This document shows, one piece after another, positions 1 to 8,352 of a DNA stretch of 64,000 nucleotides. Where the stretch lies: NCBI RefSeq assembly GCF_017873675.1, contig NZ_JAGGKK010000005.1, positions 116,766-180,765 on the forward strand, in the 5' to 3' direction. How positions within the stretch are numbered: position 1 is the stretch's first letter; every line of letters begins with the position of its first letter. The translations under genes and the position numbers were made by a program. The notes under the pieces were generated by a model. It had not been told where the DNA came from. It searched no databases and saw only the letters and a list, made by a program, of their open reading frames with translations. This DNA is from Virgibacillus litoralis. Its GTDB lineage: Bacteria; Bacillota; Bacilli; Bacillales; Amphibacillaceae.

Positions 1-541
1 TAAGATCCACACCTTTGTCAGCAGCAATTTTTTCAGCAAGCGGAGTGGCACGGTTTGTATCGATCGCTTTGATAACATCTTGTTCGTGTACACGGCTCTT
101 AGGACCTGAACCCGATACACTGGACAATTCGATATTATTTTCCCAGGCAACGCGCCTTGCTGCTGGCGTAGCACGTACTTTATCAGTTGCAGATTCTACA
201 GGCTGTTCAGCTGCTGGCTGCTCATCTTCCTTAGCAGATTCACCAGCCTCAGAAGGCTCTTCCTCATCCGCTAATTCTGGCGGTTCGTTCGGTACCTCTT
301 CGTTTTCCTCGCCGACATAGCCAATAACCGCATTTACAGGTATCTCATCATCCACTTGATAATATTTTTTTAAAAAGACGCCTTCTTCATATGACTCAAC
401 TTCAATATTGATCTTATCAGTCATGATTTCAAATAAAGGCTCACCGATTTCAACAGGATCGCCTTCTTCTTTCAACCATTGAAGCAACGTACCAACTTCC
501 ATTGTACTGCTTAGCTTTGGCATGAAAACTTCTTTAGCCAT
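1..541 (-). CDS. Dihydrolipoamide acyltransferase E2 of a 2-oxo acid or acetoin dehydrogenase complex, partial
   Basis: The 180 visible N-terminal residues of an E2 subunit; the rest lies beyond the left edge. Residues 1-80 form a lipoyl domain whose lipoylated lysine is K43 in MTDKINIE. A Glu/Pro/Ala-rich linker follows (about 80-125), then a peripheral subunit-binding domain (TPAARRVAWEN through SGPKSRVHEQDV). The catalytic domain is not visible. E2 transfers the acyl group formed by E1 to CoA. The start ATG at 541 lies 12 bases after the E1 beta stop, so E1 alpha, E1 beta and E2 form one minus-strand operon. The family is clear. Acetoin rather than pyruvate as substrate is inferred from the E1 subunits. 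Confidence 0.9.
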   Translation of the reverse strand, partial: MAKEVFMPKLSSTMEVGTLLQWLKEEGDPVEIGEPLFEIMTDKINIEVESYEEGVFLKKYYQVDDEIPVNAVIGYVGEENEEVPNEPPELADEEEPSEAGESAKEDEQPAAEQPVESATDKVRATPAARRVAWENNIELSSVSGSGPKSRVHEQDVIKAIDTNRATPLAEKIAADKGVDL

Positions 542-553
542 TACGATCCCCCC

Positions 554-1537
554 TTACGCCTTATTTAACGTTTTCTTAACGGATTGAACAATATCTGGAA
601 CCTGTGGAACCGATGCTTTTTCCAAATCTGGATTATATGGAACCGGCACAGGTAGTGCTCCCAGGCGCTGAATTGGTGCATCAAGGTAATCGAATGCATC
701 ACTTTCCGCTATCATACTGGCGATCTCACCGCCGACTCCACCGCGTTTAACTGCCTCATGGACAACGACAACGCGTCCTGTTTTTGAGACGGATTGAACA
801 ATTGTTTCTTCATCTAATGGCACGATTGTTCGCGGATCTACCACTTCGACACTAATACCTTCTTTTTCAAGTTCTTCAGCTGCTTCCAGTGCACGATGCA
901 CCATAACCGCTGTAGCAACGATTGTCACATCAGTACCTTCACGTTTAATATCTGCTTCTCCTAAAGGAATGCTGTATTGATCCTCAGGAACATCGGATTT
1001 TGTTTTGTATAAAACTTTATGCTCGTAAAATACAACTGGGTTATCGTCATCCATCGCCGCTTTTAACAAGCCTTTTGCATCATATGCTGTTGATGGCTGT
1101 ACAACCTTAAGACCTGGAACATGTGCTACCCAAGCTTCCAGACTTTGTGAGTGCTGTGCGGCTGCACCAGTTCCAGAACCACTCGGCGTACGCAATACCA
1201 TTGGCACTGTAGCCTTACCACCGTACATATAGCGCATTTTGGCCGCCTGATTAACCATTTGGTCCATTGCGATGGTAATAAAATCGGAGAACTGCAACTC
1301 CACAATCGGACGCATTCCGGTTAATGCCGAACCAACAGCCGCTCCGGAGATCCCTGATTCACTGATCGGTGTGTTTCGAACACGTTCAGGACCGAATTCC
1401 TCAATCATGCCGCGAGTTACACCAAAGGCACCACCATAAACTCCAATATCTTCACCAAGTATAAATACATCATCATTCTTTCTCATTTCTTGTTCCATTG
1501 CTTCACGAACTGCTTCTGAATAGGTTATCTCTCTCAT
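554..1537 (-). CDS. acoB: E1 beta subunit of a TPP-dependent acetoin/pyruvate-type dehydrogenase
   Basis: 327 residues, the usual length for a separate E1 beta. It has the N-terminal pyrimidine-binding transketolase half ([43 protein letters not shown]) and a C-terminal transketolase domain with [15 protein letters not shown]. With E1 alpha it forms the heterotetramer that decarboxylates or cleaves the substrate on thiamine diphosphate and passes the acyl group to E2. The run [11 protein letters not shown] and the overall pattern resemble Bacillus AcoB more than BkdAB, as judged by eye. The start ATG has an AGGAGGGAATA ribosome site and lies 12 bases after the E1 alpha stop. It could equally be a specialised pyruvate dehydrogenase. 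Confidence 0.88.
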   Translation of the reverse strand: MREITYSEAVREAMEQEMRKNDDVFILGEDIGVYGGAFGVTRGMIEEFGPERVRNTPISESGISGAAVGSALTGMRPIVELQFSDFITIAMDQMVNQAAKMRYMYGGKATVPMVLRTPSGSGTGAAAQHSQSLEAWVAHVPGLKVVQPSTAYDAKGLLKAAMDDDNPVVFYEHKVLYKTKSDVPEDQYSIPLGEADIKREGTDVTIVATAVMVHRALEAAEELEKEGISVEVVDPRTIVPLDEETIVQSVSKTGRVVVVHEAVKRGGVGGEIASMIAESDAFDYLDAPIQRLGALPVPVPYNPDLEKASVPQVPDIVQSVKKTLNKA

Positions 1538-1549
1538 GATTATTCCCTC

Positions 1550-2536
1550 CTATGCGTAAACGTCATTTAATAGGTCTTCGTGTGCTGGCATTGGCCCTTC
1601 TTTTGCGAAATCTACTGAATCCTCAACAGCCTGTTTTGCTTCACTTCTTAGCGATTTTGATTCTTCTTCCGTGAAAATTCCCGCTTCAATCAACACACCA
1701 GCAAAGCGTTTGATCGGATCTTTGTCTTTCCATTCTTTCTCTTCTTCACGTGTGCGATATTTCTTCGCGTCACTCTTGGAATGACCTTTCCAGCGGTAAG
1801 TCTTCGCCTCGATTAACGTTGGGCCATTTCCGCTTCTGGCGTTTTCAACTGCTTCATGTGTTGTATTCATCATTTCAACGATATCGTTTCCATCAACCTT
1901 AACACCAGGGAAACCGTATGACTGTGCACGTTCTGAAATATCCTTCACATTAACCATATCTTTAACGGGACCTGACATGCCATATTGATTATTTTCACAA
2001 ATAAACACAATAGGCAGGTTCCAGATTGAAGCAAGATTCAATGCTTCATGAAAGCTTCCCTCGTTTGATGCACCGTCACCAAAGAAACACATTGTCACAT
2101 AATCCTGTTTTTTCATGTGGGCTGTTAATGCTGAACCGACTGCCAATGGAATGCCACCGCCAACAATTCCGTTTGCACCTAGATTTCCTTTTTCAACATC
2201 GGCGATATGCATTGATCCGCCTTTACCTTTACAGTAGCCAGTTGTACGACCAAACAGTTCTGCCATCATTTTGTTCACATCGGCACCTTTGGCGATACAA
2301 TGTCCATGGCCGCGGTGAGTACTTGTAATTTTGTCCTGCTCCTGAATAACAGCACATGCACCGGATGCACTAGCTTCTTGCCCTACACATAGATGTGTCG
2401 TACCATGAATTTCACCTTTTGCAAAAAATTCATCAACCTTCTCTTCAAAAAATCGTATTGTCCACATTTGTTTATATAAATCTACCAATTTGTCCTTGCC
2501 AACATCAGGTACTAATTTCACGTTATTTAATTCCAT
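1550..2536 (-). CDS. acoA: E1 alpha subunit of a TPP-dependent acetoin/pyruvate-type dehydrogenase
   Basis: 328 residues. The thiamine diphosphate motif runs from GDG (153-155) to ENN (181-183), and a heterotetramer-type E1 alpha signature (KGGSMHIADVEKGNLGANGIVGGG) sits at about 105-128. The C-terminal YRWKGHSKSD resembles AcoA of Bacillus. First gene of the complex operon. A 31-bp palindrome shared with the polyol genes lies just upstream at 2551-2581, suggesting co-control with the PTS and dehydrogenase genes at 3.2-11 kb. The complex may oxidise a terminal product of that pathway; this is inference. The family call is firm, the substrate is not. Confidence 0.88.
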   Translation of the reverse strand: MELNNVKLVPDVGKDKLVDLYKQMWTIRFFEEKVDEFFAKGEIHGTTHLCVGQEASASGACAVIQEQDKITSTHRGHGHCIAKGADVNKMMAELFGRTTGYCKGKGGSMHIADVEKGNLGANGIVGGGIPLAVGSALTAHMKKQDYVTMCFFGDGASNEGSFHEALNLASIWNLPIVFICENNQYGMSGPVKDMVNVKDISERAQSYGFPGVKVDGNDIVEMMNTTHEAVENARSGNGPTLIEAKTYRWKGHSKSDAKKYRTREEEKEWKDKDPIKRFAGVLIEAGIFTEEESKSLRSEAKQAVEDSVDFAKEGPMPAHEDLLNDVYA

Positions 2537-2550
2537 TTATTTCACTCCTT

Positions 2551-2581
2551 TTACATTTGTTCATTATAATTACGTTTGTAA
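2551..2581. promoter_or_regulatory. 31-bp interrupted palindrome, operator copy 1
   Basis: Half-sites TTACATTTGT (2551-2560) and ACGTTTGTAA (2572-2581) are separated by 11 bp. The identical geometry occurs at 5004, 7121, 8296 and 12124. It lies 15 bp upstream of the E1 alpha start. A SorC-type regulator from this window is the natural candidate binder; this is inferred. Confidence 0.7.
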
Positions 2582-2703
2582 CAATGATAAAATTTTCTGG
2601 CTGTTTCGTCAAGTGATTTGCTAGAAAATCTGGCTTATCGCCAAGCTTTTATGGTGAAAGTATTAGTTGCTCGTATGCAGGTATTTATACTTGCTTAATT
2701 GTT

Positions 2704-2738
2704 TTAAAAAAACCTCCCCACATGAAGAGTGAAGAGGT
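2704..2738 (-). terminator. Rho-independent terminator of the IIA/SAF unit
   Basis: On the minus strand ACCTCTTCAC, a 7-base loop and GTGGGGAGGT form a 10-bp stem (two G-U pairs), followed by a run of T. It lies between the SAF-oxidoreductase stop and the E1 alpha promoter region, separating those transcription units. Confidence 0.75.
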
Positions 2739-2831
2739 ATTTATTAAGTTAGGCTGTTTTTAGAGATTATTGTTTGATGCAAAAGATATAAACTGTTACA
2801 CAGTAATATTTAGTTCAGCTCTCTTACCATG

Positions 2832-3006
2832 CAGTTGGAATATACTCGCTTTCCGTGGGCTCACCACGAGCCTCCGACGCATAGGATGTGCTAGTGCAGA
2901 CGTTGCCACAGGACGTGGCGTACATAGTCTGCCTCGCTCGCAAAGAACGCTCCCTGTGGTGTCTCTTAGGATCGCTGTCCCACAGGAGTCTCGCATATTC
3001 CAACTG
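2832..3006. repeat. Composite dispersed repeat, locus 1, left unit
   Basis: A 175-bp unit bounded by inverted ends CAGTTGGAATAT and ATATTCCAACTG. Its core, read on the minus strand, carries GAGACTCCTG..GGGACAGCG and ends in CACGGAAAGCG. The same unit, shorter by about 58 bp, occurs at 40218-40334. Short open frames here overlap the repeat on both strands and have no ribosome site. The rest of the 2537-3242 gap holds the operator, the terminator and the right unit. Confidence 0.8.
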
Positions 3007-3066
3007 CTGGTTTAGGTACAAAATCTTGTTTTATCATATCTCCAGAAGTGAACAATACCCAGCGTA

Positions 3067-3171
3067 GGAAATACACGGAGACTCCTGCGGGAGGACAGGC
3101 CTAGGCGAGACCCCGCAGTGCGCAGCACGAGGAGGCTCGCCAGCCGCCCGCGGAAAGCGTAGTGTATTTCC
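3067..3171. repeat. Composite dispersed repeat, locus 1, right unit
   Basis: A 105-bp unit with different inverted ends (GGAAATACAC and GTGTATTTCC). Its core (GAGACTCCTGCGGGA, GAGACCCCGCAG, GAGGAGGCTCG, CCCGCGGAAAGCG) matches the left unit in opposite orientation. It pairs with 40408-40519. Confidence 0.8.
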
Positions 3172-3242
3172 GAAGCGGTATCATAGCACTATTTATCCAC
3201 ATTACATCGCAGTTTACGTCACCTAAGAGCAACTTTTGTTTG

Positions 3243-4529
3243 CTATCCCTTATCCTGCATTGAGCGCAATTTCCAGATAGTAGATTCATCCGTTTGTACA
3301 ATGTCATCGTACGTAATTATACCGCCTTTTTTAATCGCACTCTTCAGCTTCACGTTTTTATCAACCAAACCAATCGGCAACGCACCTTGTTCTTTTGCCT
3401 CATCCGCTTTCAAAAGTTTCCCGTAAACAGTAAATCCGCCAATACTATCGAGGAACTCACCTGCATCCAAGTCTTTTTTAGCTACTGCAACCGTTTCGCC
3501 TTGTCCCCCGAAATATGGCGTGATCGTAGGCTCATTGTCAAAGTAAGCTTTAGCAATCGATAGCGGGGTCTCAAGACTTGTTAAATGGTATGGGCGATAT
3601 AAGACATAGTTTGGTCCGTCTCCCATTTTCAGGTATTTCATTTCCGCATTTACCTCTTCTTTATCAGAAGTAATAATGGCAAATACTCCTGGGGCAACAC
3701 CGTTAACAAAATCTACTATTCTTCTTCCATTAAGCTTTCCGCCTTGTGATTTATCTTTAAAAATATTTGGAAGCTCTGCTACTGATCCTTCAAAGCCATG
3801 CATGCCTGGCTGATCCGGTGCAAAACCAATTGCATTAGCAACAGCGTTCATTTCTACCATCGTTTTTGTACCATCCTGGAATGAGGCAAGCATTTTTGGA
3901 CTTGACCCTTTTGCTTTTGCTTCATCTGCTGCTGTGTCAGGATTTGCTTCCAAATTCAGTGGGTTATTCTTTCCTTTTCCAACTGCAACAATTTCAAAGC
4001 CCATTGCATCGGCAAAATCATATAATTCCATAATTGCACCTGGTTCGTCACCAGCAGTACCTGTATAAACAACACCAGCGGAATCCGCCATTTTCTTCAA
4101 TAGTGGTCCAACAGTGACGTCCGCTTCCACGTTAAGCATAACGATGTGTTTCTTATTCAGAATGGTATCCCAGGCAATTTCAGCTCCAAGATTCGGAATG
4201 CCTGTAGCGTCAACCACTACATCAACATCAGGTAACGATGTAACAAGTTTTACATTTGTTGTAGCTACCACCTGATTCTGATTTACCGCTGATTCAGCTT
4301 TTGTTAAATCATCAGTCACAGCAATAGTTGAAGCACTGATTCCAGCATTTTTATAAGCATTTTCCACGTTTTCTATAGCAAGGTCTGCCGTGGCAACCAC
4401 ACGCATTCCTTTCATACCTTCAATCTGAGAGATCATGCCTCTTCCCATTTGTCCTGCACCTACAAGACCTACCTTAATATAAGAACCTTCATTTTCTAAT
4501 TTCTGCAGTTTTCTATTAATATTAAGCAT
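3243..4529 (-). CDS. NAD(P)-binding oxidoreductase with C-terminal SAF domain
   Basis: 428 residues counted from the ATG at 4529, which has GGAG eight bases upstream; a GTG nine bases further out lacks a spaced ribosome site. The N-terminal Rossmann fold has KVGLVGAGQMGRGM, followed by a homoserine-dehydrogenase-like middle (VDVVVDATGIPNLGAEIAWDTI, GTAGDEPGAIMELYDFADAMG). The C-terminal region from about residue 330 (VAVAKKDLDAGEFLDSIGGFTVYGKL) is SAF-like; such proteins are often mislabelled FlgA. It follows the PTS IIA gene and probably acts on a product of PTS uptake. The reaction is unknown, possibly oxidation or oxidoisomerisation of a phosphorylated polyol or ketose. Confidence 0.75.
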   Translation of the reverse strand: MLNINRKLQKLENEGSYIKVGLVGAGQMGRGMISQIEGMKGMRVVATADLAIENVENAYKNAGISASTIAVTDDLTKAESAVNQNQVVATTNVKLVTSLPDVDVVVDATGIPNLGAEIAWDTILNKKHIVMLNVEADVTVGPLLKKMADSAGVVYTGTAGDEPGAIMELYDFADAMGFEIVAVGKGKNNPLNLEANPDTAADEAKAKGSSPKMLASFQDGTKTMVEMNAVANAIGFAPDQPGMHGFEGSVAELPNIFKDKSQGGKLNGRRIVDFVNGVAPGVFAIITSDKEEVNAEMKYLKMGDGPNYVLYRPYHLTSLETPLSIAKAYFDNEPTITPYFGGQGETVAVAKKDLDAGEFLDSIGGFTVYGKLLKADEAKEQGALPIGLVDKNVKLKSAIKKGGIITYDDIVQTDESTIWKLRSMQDKG

Positions 4530-4556
4530 TTGCTTCACTCCATTTCTGCGTTGTAA

Positions 4557-4922
4557 TTATCTTCTGAATGATATAATCATTTTTTCATTTACTTCAGGTA
4601 TTTGTTTTTGCTCCAAGCACACAGTCCCTGGTAATTCTGAATGTGAATCGCCATTAAAATTAAATGTAGCGTGACCAAGCTCTTTCATTGTTTCGTTAGC
4701 TTTATCACCAACAAACAAAATTTTAAAAGGTTCATCGTTAATGACCATTTCGTCTCCTGCTTTTATATCTTCAGTCAACTTGTCGCCAGTATGAATAACT
4801 GAAATACTTTTCAAATCTGCTGGAACTGTATCATTAAAAAGAATCATCATTTTTTCTTCAAACATTAGTGGAGCATCTTCTCCAACTTCAACAACCTTTA
4901 CTTCATAAAAAGAATTAGCCAT
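4557..4922 (-). CDS. srlB: PTS glucitol/sorbitol-type EIIA component
   Basis: 121 residues from the ATG at 4922, chosen because GAGGAGA stands upstream; the longer reading frame lacks a good ribosome site. The family's phosphorylated histidine corresponds to H44 in SVIHTGD. The conserved tail motif ELGHATFNFNGDSHSELPGTV is intact. EIIA accepts phosphate from HPr and passes it to EIIB. It has its own upstream operator (5004-5034) and a hairpin separating it from the IIBC gene, so it may head a unit with the SAF oxidoreductase, 27 bases downstream. Confidence 0.9.
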   Translation of the reverse strand: MANSFYEVKVVEVGEDAPLMFEEKMMILFNDTVPADLKSISVIHTGDKLTEDIKAGDEMVINDEPFKILFVGDKANETMKELGHATFNFNGDSHSELPGTVCLEQKQIPEVNEKMIISFRR

Positions 4923-5003
4923 GTTAATACATCTCCTCACCTGTGTTAAAATCATTTCTATGATGAATGTTACACGAAACAAATATGATATTCAATAACT
5001 TTT

Positions 5004-5034
5004 TTACAATTGTAACAATAACTTACATTTGTAA
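5004..5034. promoter_or_regulatory. 31-bp interrupted palindrome, operator copy 2
   Basis: TTACAATTGT (5004-5013), 11 bp, ACATTTGTAA (5025-5034). Each half is itself nearly palindromic. It sits 82 bp upstream of the EIIA start, inside what would otherwise look like a continuous PTS operon. Confidence 0.72.
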
Positions 5035-5047
5035 AAACACAATCATT

Positions 5048-5082
5048 TTTATACCCTCCTTCATTGGAAAAGAGGGTATAAA
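5048..5082. terminator. Intercistronic hairpin between EIIBC and EIIA
   Basis: A perfect 11-bp stem, TTTATACCCTC with GAGGGTATAAA, and a 13-base loop, just after the EIIBC stop. The minus strand has no long T run after it, so it may be a weak terminator or an mRNA-stability element. With operator copy 2 it suggests separate control of EIIA. Confidence 0.5.
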
Positions 5083-5091
5083 TTTGTTTTC

Positions 5092-6150
5092 TTAGCTGTA
5101 TAGGCCAAAGCTTGCAAAGTATGCAATTACAACTGCAGCTGGTCCTGTAATTAATCTGGAGAAGAGTACGGCTGGTACACCGACTTCAATCGTTTCTGGC
5201 TCAGCCTCTCCAAGTGTTAAGCCAACCGGAACAAAGTCTGTCCCTACTTGTGGGTTGATGGCAAATAATGCCGGTAATGTCATCTGTGGCGGGATATTCC
5301 CTTTACCAACTTCAACCCCGATTAGAACACCTACAACTTGTGCAATTACAGCGCCTGGTGCAAGTAATGGTGAAATGATTGGTATGGAACAAATAAGGGA
5401 AAGTATTAACATCCCCAGTAATGACGTTGCTAATGGTGTTACGGTATTAGCGATAAAATCACCAATTCCTGTATAGTTGATAATCCCCATTAACACACTG
5501 ACAAAGGCCATGAATGGCAGAATGTTCTTAATAACTGTATCTATTGTATCTCTACCAGCTTGGAAGAATGTGCTGACAACGTTCCCAACCTTGTCACCGA
5601 GTACTTCAATTACCCGATTGATTATATTTTTCTTCTTACCTTGACTTTCCTCTTGTGCTGCAACTTTTCCTTTCGCTTCTTCTTTCTTCTGTTTTGCAAC
5701 ATTTTTATCCAATAATGACTCATCATTTCCTGATTCCTGGTCGTTGCTTTCTTCTTGCTGATTTCCTTCTGTAGAACCATCAGCTTGGCCAATATTTTCT
5801 GTGGTAACACCTGACACAAAATTTTCTTCATTAATGAATTTGGCAAGCGGCCCTGAAGGTGAATTACTGAATACATTTATCGTCTTAATCCCCATCTTCG
5901 GGTACACACCACTTCTGGCAGTCCCTCCACAGTTGATAACGGCACAGACCATTTCTTCTTTTGCTACTGACTTTTGGAAACCGTCAATCGCAATACCGCC
6001 TGTCCGATCTGCTATTTCCTGTGCAACTGGGTGAATTCCGCCACCAGTTACAGATATAATATATTTTTTATCGTCAGTCGGATGGATAACAAGTGGACCT
6101 CCCCATCCGGATGAACCTTTCGACACTTTTACTGCTTTATATTCACTCAT
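5092..6150 (-). CDS. srlE: PTS glucitol/sorbitol-type EIIBC component
   Basis: 352 residues. The N-terminal EIIB domain (1-125) has [12 protein letters not shown] and the phosphorylated cysteine C74 in [15 protein letters not shown] charged low-complexity linker (about 125-175, rich in E, Q and K) precedes a hydrophobic EIIC half ([42 protein letters not shown]). It phosphorylates and transports the polyol with the EIIC protein encoded just upstream. The linker is longer than I recall for E. coli SrlE. The substrate is uncertain: glucitol-type systems also handle other polyols, and no sorbitol-6-phosphate dehydrogenase gene of the SrlD type is present. Confidence 0.9.
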   Translation of the reverse strand: MSEYKAVKVSKGSSGWGGPLVIHPTDDKKYIISVTGGGIHPVAQEIADRTGGIAIDGFQKSVAKEEMVCAVINCGGTARSGVYPKMGIKTINVFSNSPSGPLAKFINEENFVSGVTTENIGQADGSTEGNQQEESNDQESGNDESLLDKNVAKQKKEEAKGKVAAQEESQGKKKNIINRVIEVLGDKVGNVVSTFFQAGRDTIDTVIKNILPFMAFVSVLMGIINYTGIGDFIANTVTPLATSLLGMLILSLICSIPIISPLLAPGAVIAQVVGVLIGVEVGKGNIPPQMTLPALFAINPQVGTDFVPVGLTLGEAEPETIEVGVPAVLFSRLITGPAAVVIAYFASFGLYS

Positions 6151-6174
6151 TGATTATCCTCCTCGCCATTATTG

Positions 6175-6717
6175 CTATGCAGCAATATTTTCAGATTCCT
6201 GTTGTCTGTTTTTAATCATTCGATTCGTAATAAGCTCCGTAACAAAGCCTCTCAATAACATTACTACTATTCCGACAAGTAAAAACCGAAGTGCTAGTGG
6301 ACCAGTAGATAGTCCAAGCTGTGTTATACCAGCTGCTACCCCTGTATAAACAAACAATTCTGCCGGATTCGCATGTGGAAAAAGTCCGGTAATTGGATGA
6401 ACAAATGAAACCGCAGAGTCATAAAAAGCTGGTTTTTGTTTTTCAGGCAAGAAACGACCGAACGTATAGCACATTGGATTTGTCAGGAAAAACACTGCTA
6501 AAAATGGGAAGATCGTATACCGTAAAATAAAATATTTCGTACAATATTGGGCGAATTTAAATACCCTTTCTTCCCCGATAAATTTAATTAAAGCGTTTAC
6601 AGCTGTAATCAAAACAATTAACAATGGAATGATGTCCGTTACCAGGCCCATAAATGTATCTCCGCCAGCCTGGAACATTCCAATAAAACCTTCTGCAAGC
6701 TTGATTAAGAAATCCAT
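6175..6717 (-). CDS. srlA: PTS glucitol/sorbitol-type EIIC component
   Basis: 180 residues of mostly membrane segments, close to the 187 of E. coli SrlA. The family signatures AEGFIGMFQAGGDTFMGLVTDIIPLL at the N-terminus and TGLFPHANPAELFVYTGVAAGI are visible. The start overlaps the end of gutM by 13 bases, so translation is probably coupled. It forms the membrane channel with the EIIC part of the IIBC protein. Confidence 0.92.
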   Translation of the reverse strand: MDFLIKLAEGFIGMFQAGGDTFMGLVTDIIPLLIVLITAVNALIKFIGEERVFKFAQYCTKYFILRYTIFPFLAVFFLTNPMCYTFGRFLPEKQKPAFYDSAVSFVHPITGLFPHANPAELFVYTGVAAGITQLGLSTGPLALRFLLVGIVVMLLRGFVTELITNRMIKNRQQESENIAA

Positions 6718-7103
6718 GCTTCATTCCCCTTTCCTTTGTTTAATTCTTTTTTAATCATATCAACGGCATTGGAAAGAGCGTGAAATTCTTTTTTAGATAA
6801 GAAATCTACAAATTTCGTCTCCTCCAACTTCATGCCTACTAATTGTTTAATATCCTTGAATCTAGCAAAAACTGTTATCCCTTTCATAACTTTTGCATCA
6901 ATGATATGCGACTTTTCATCACAGACAAGTACAATGATTGCGCCATTACCTAATCTTTTCTTATAATAGCCTGTCCCTAAATATCCAGAGTCTCTTCTGC
7001 TCAGTTTTTTAATTTCAGACTTATAGTGCTTCACTTGAAAATGGGTCATTAAAAACTGCAATCCCCAAATAAAGGCAAATATGAAAATAAAAGTTCCCCA
7101 CAT
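6705..7103 (-). CDS. gutM: GutM-type glucitol operon activator protein
   Basis: 132 residues from the ATG at 7103 (AGAGGGGG upstream); a longer frame to 7157 runs through the operator and is unlikely. It has one N-terminal membrane segment (MWGTFIFIFAFIWGLQFLM) and a small soluble domain (LGTGYYKKRLGNGAIIVLVCDEKSHIIDAKVMKG), as in GutM/SrlM proteins of glucitol operons. First gene of the PTS unit gutM-EIIC-EIIBC. Its molecular role is poorly known; it is described as an auxiliary activator. Confidence 0.85.
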   Translation of the reverse strand: MWGTFIFIFAFIWGLQFLMTHFQVKHYKSEIKKLSRRDSGYLGTGYYKKRLGNGAIIVLVCDEKSHIIDAKVMKGITVFARFKDIKQLVGMKLEETKFVDFLSKKEFHALSNAVDMIKKELNKGKGNEAWIS

Positions 7104-7120
7104 TGTATCGCCCCCTCTTT

Positions 7121-7151
7121 TTACATTTGTATTCATGTGAAACTTTTGTAA
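7121..7151. promoter_or_regulatory. 31-bp interrupted palindrome, operator copy 3
   Basis: TTACATTTGT (7121-7130), 11 bp, ACTTTTGTAA (7142-7151), 18 bp upstream of gutM. Same half-sites and spacing as the other four copies. Confidence 0.75.
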
Positions 7152-7159
7152 ATACAATG

Positions 7160-7173
7160 TTAAAACGCTTTCA
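7160..7173 (-). promoter_or_regulatory. CcpA cre-like box upstream of gutM
   Basis: On the minus strand TGAAAGCGTTTTAA, one mismatch to the consensus TGWAANCGNTNWCA. It suggests carbon catabolite control of the PTS operon. Confidence 0.65.
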
Positions 7174-7218
7174 TCTCCATGTCAATATTTTTTTTAAGTT
7201 TTTTGTTTTTTCATAACA

Positions 7219-8163
7219 CTAACTGTATTCCAGCAATGATTCCGCGGTTTTGTCATCTGTTACCAGTACATCCAGGTATTTACTTTTAAGGGCAACATGA
7301 AGTCCTTCAACCTTATATGCTCCTTCAGCAATAGCTAAAACTTCTGGTATTTCTTTTATTTCTTCCAAATCTAATCCTATTACTCTATCATTTATTGGAT
7401 GCTGGACAAGTTGACCATCCCTATTATAAAAACAGGAATTAATATCGCCAACTGCTCCTGAGTCATTTAATGTTCCAATATCCTGTTCATTTAAATAGCC
7501 CATTCTAACCATTGTTGATTCACTCGATGGGCTGCTGACGCCAACGACTGCTATATCGACTTTTCTTCCCTCTTCCAGCACCGCAGCTACATCCTTAGAA
7601 TTTTTAATAGCGTTTTTCAAATCAGCAGTTTCAGCCACTGCGGGAGCATACAAATAGGAAGAACTAGTATTTAACTGTTGCGCAAGCTGAAACGATAAAT
7701 GATTGGAGTGATATTGCACAAACCCCTGCCCCATTCCTCCGATCAACGGGACTAAATGAATATGACTCTGCTGCTGACTTTGAAATTCTTCTACAAAAGT
7801 AGAAATAGATTTACCCCAGGAAACTCCAATTGTGTTAAATTGATTTATTTTTTTAGATAGATAGGCAGTTGCAGCTTGACCCATACGGCGTCTCACCATT
7901 TCCGGACCCTTATTAGAGACGGAAACTACTACAGCTTCATGCAGGCCATACTTTTTTTCCAGCTTTCGTTCCAGTTCCACGGTATGAACCGTTTCATCCT
8001 TCATATAAACTTCTACAATTTTTTTCTCTCTAGCTTGCTGAAGTAATTTAGAAATAATAGGTCTGGACAAGCCTACTTTCTTGCAAATTTCGTTTTGTGT
8101 CCAGCCCTCCAAATAATATAATTTTGAGACCTTTGCAATTAAATTCCGCTCTTTTGCATCCAA
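7219..8163 (-). CDS. SorC-family sugar-responsive transcriptional regulator (paralogue 1)
   Basis: 314 residues from a TTG start (GGGGGA seven bases upstream) that aligns exactly with the ATG start of the paralogue at 11111-12055. It has an N-terminal helix-turn-helix (LEGWTQNEICKKVGLSRPIISKLLQQA, about 18-44) and a C-terminal sugar-phosphate-binding domain of the SorC/DeoR effector type from about 60 (GVSWGKSISTF, VPLIGGMG, VDIAVVGVSSP, LNDSGAVGDINSCFYNRDG, DRVIGLDLEEI). Such regulators usually bind a phosphorylated sugar and act on long palindromes. It lies between the PTS operon and the dehydrogenase genes, and probably binds the 31-bp palindrome. Confidence 0.88.
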   Translation of the reverse strand: MDAKERNLIAKVSKLYYLEGWTQNEICKKVGLSRPIISKLLQQAREKKIVEVYMKDETVHTVELERKLEKKYGLHEAVVVSVSNKGPEMVRRRMGQAATAYLSKKINQFNTIGVSWGKSISTFVEEFQSQQQSHIHLVPLIGGMGQGFVQYHSNHLSFQLAQQLNTSSSYLYAPAVAETADLKNAIKNSKDVAAVLEEGRKVDIAVVGVSSPSSESTMVRMGYLNEQDIGTLNDSGAVGDINSCFYNRDGQLVQHPINDRVIGLDLEEIKEIPEVLAIAEGAYKVEGLHVALKSKYLDVLVTDDKTAESLLEYS

Positions 8164-8295
8164 TCTATAATCCCCCTTGTTACATTCGTAAAATTCGATG
8201 TCTTTAATATTAACAACAAATTAAGAAATCAGAAAGCGATTTCATACCTTTATTGACTAAGGATAATAAAAAAGATATACTAAATTCAAATTAGT

Positions 8296-8326
8296 TTACA
8301 ATTGAAGTTATATAGAACATATGTAA
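8296..8326. promoter_or_regulatory. 31-bp interrupted palindrome, operator copy 4
   Basis: TTACAATTGA (8296-8305), 11 bp, ACATATGTAA (8317-8326), 26 bp upstream of the GlpD-type gene. A single matching half-site (TTACATTCGT, 8180-8189) lies upstream of regulator 1. Confidence 0.65.
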
Positions 8327-8352
8327 AAAACAGCTTGATTGGAGGACCTACT

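Noticed and set aside
15..320. A plus-strand 101-residue frame
   Set aside because: Antisense to the E2 lipoyl/linker coding region, with low-complexity Ser/Gly content produced by the acidic linker.
2770..3307. Small open frames on both strands
   Set aside because: They coincide with the composite repeat units and have no ribosome site or protein-like features.
3243..4529. Flagellar protein FlgA
   Set aside because: Only the SAF domain is shared. The Rossmann fold and PTS context point to metabolism.
5048..5082. A classical strong terminator on the minus strand
   Set aside because: The stem is perfect but no T run follows on the minus strand, so it is listed as a hairpin of uncertain role.
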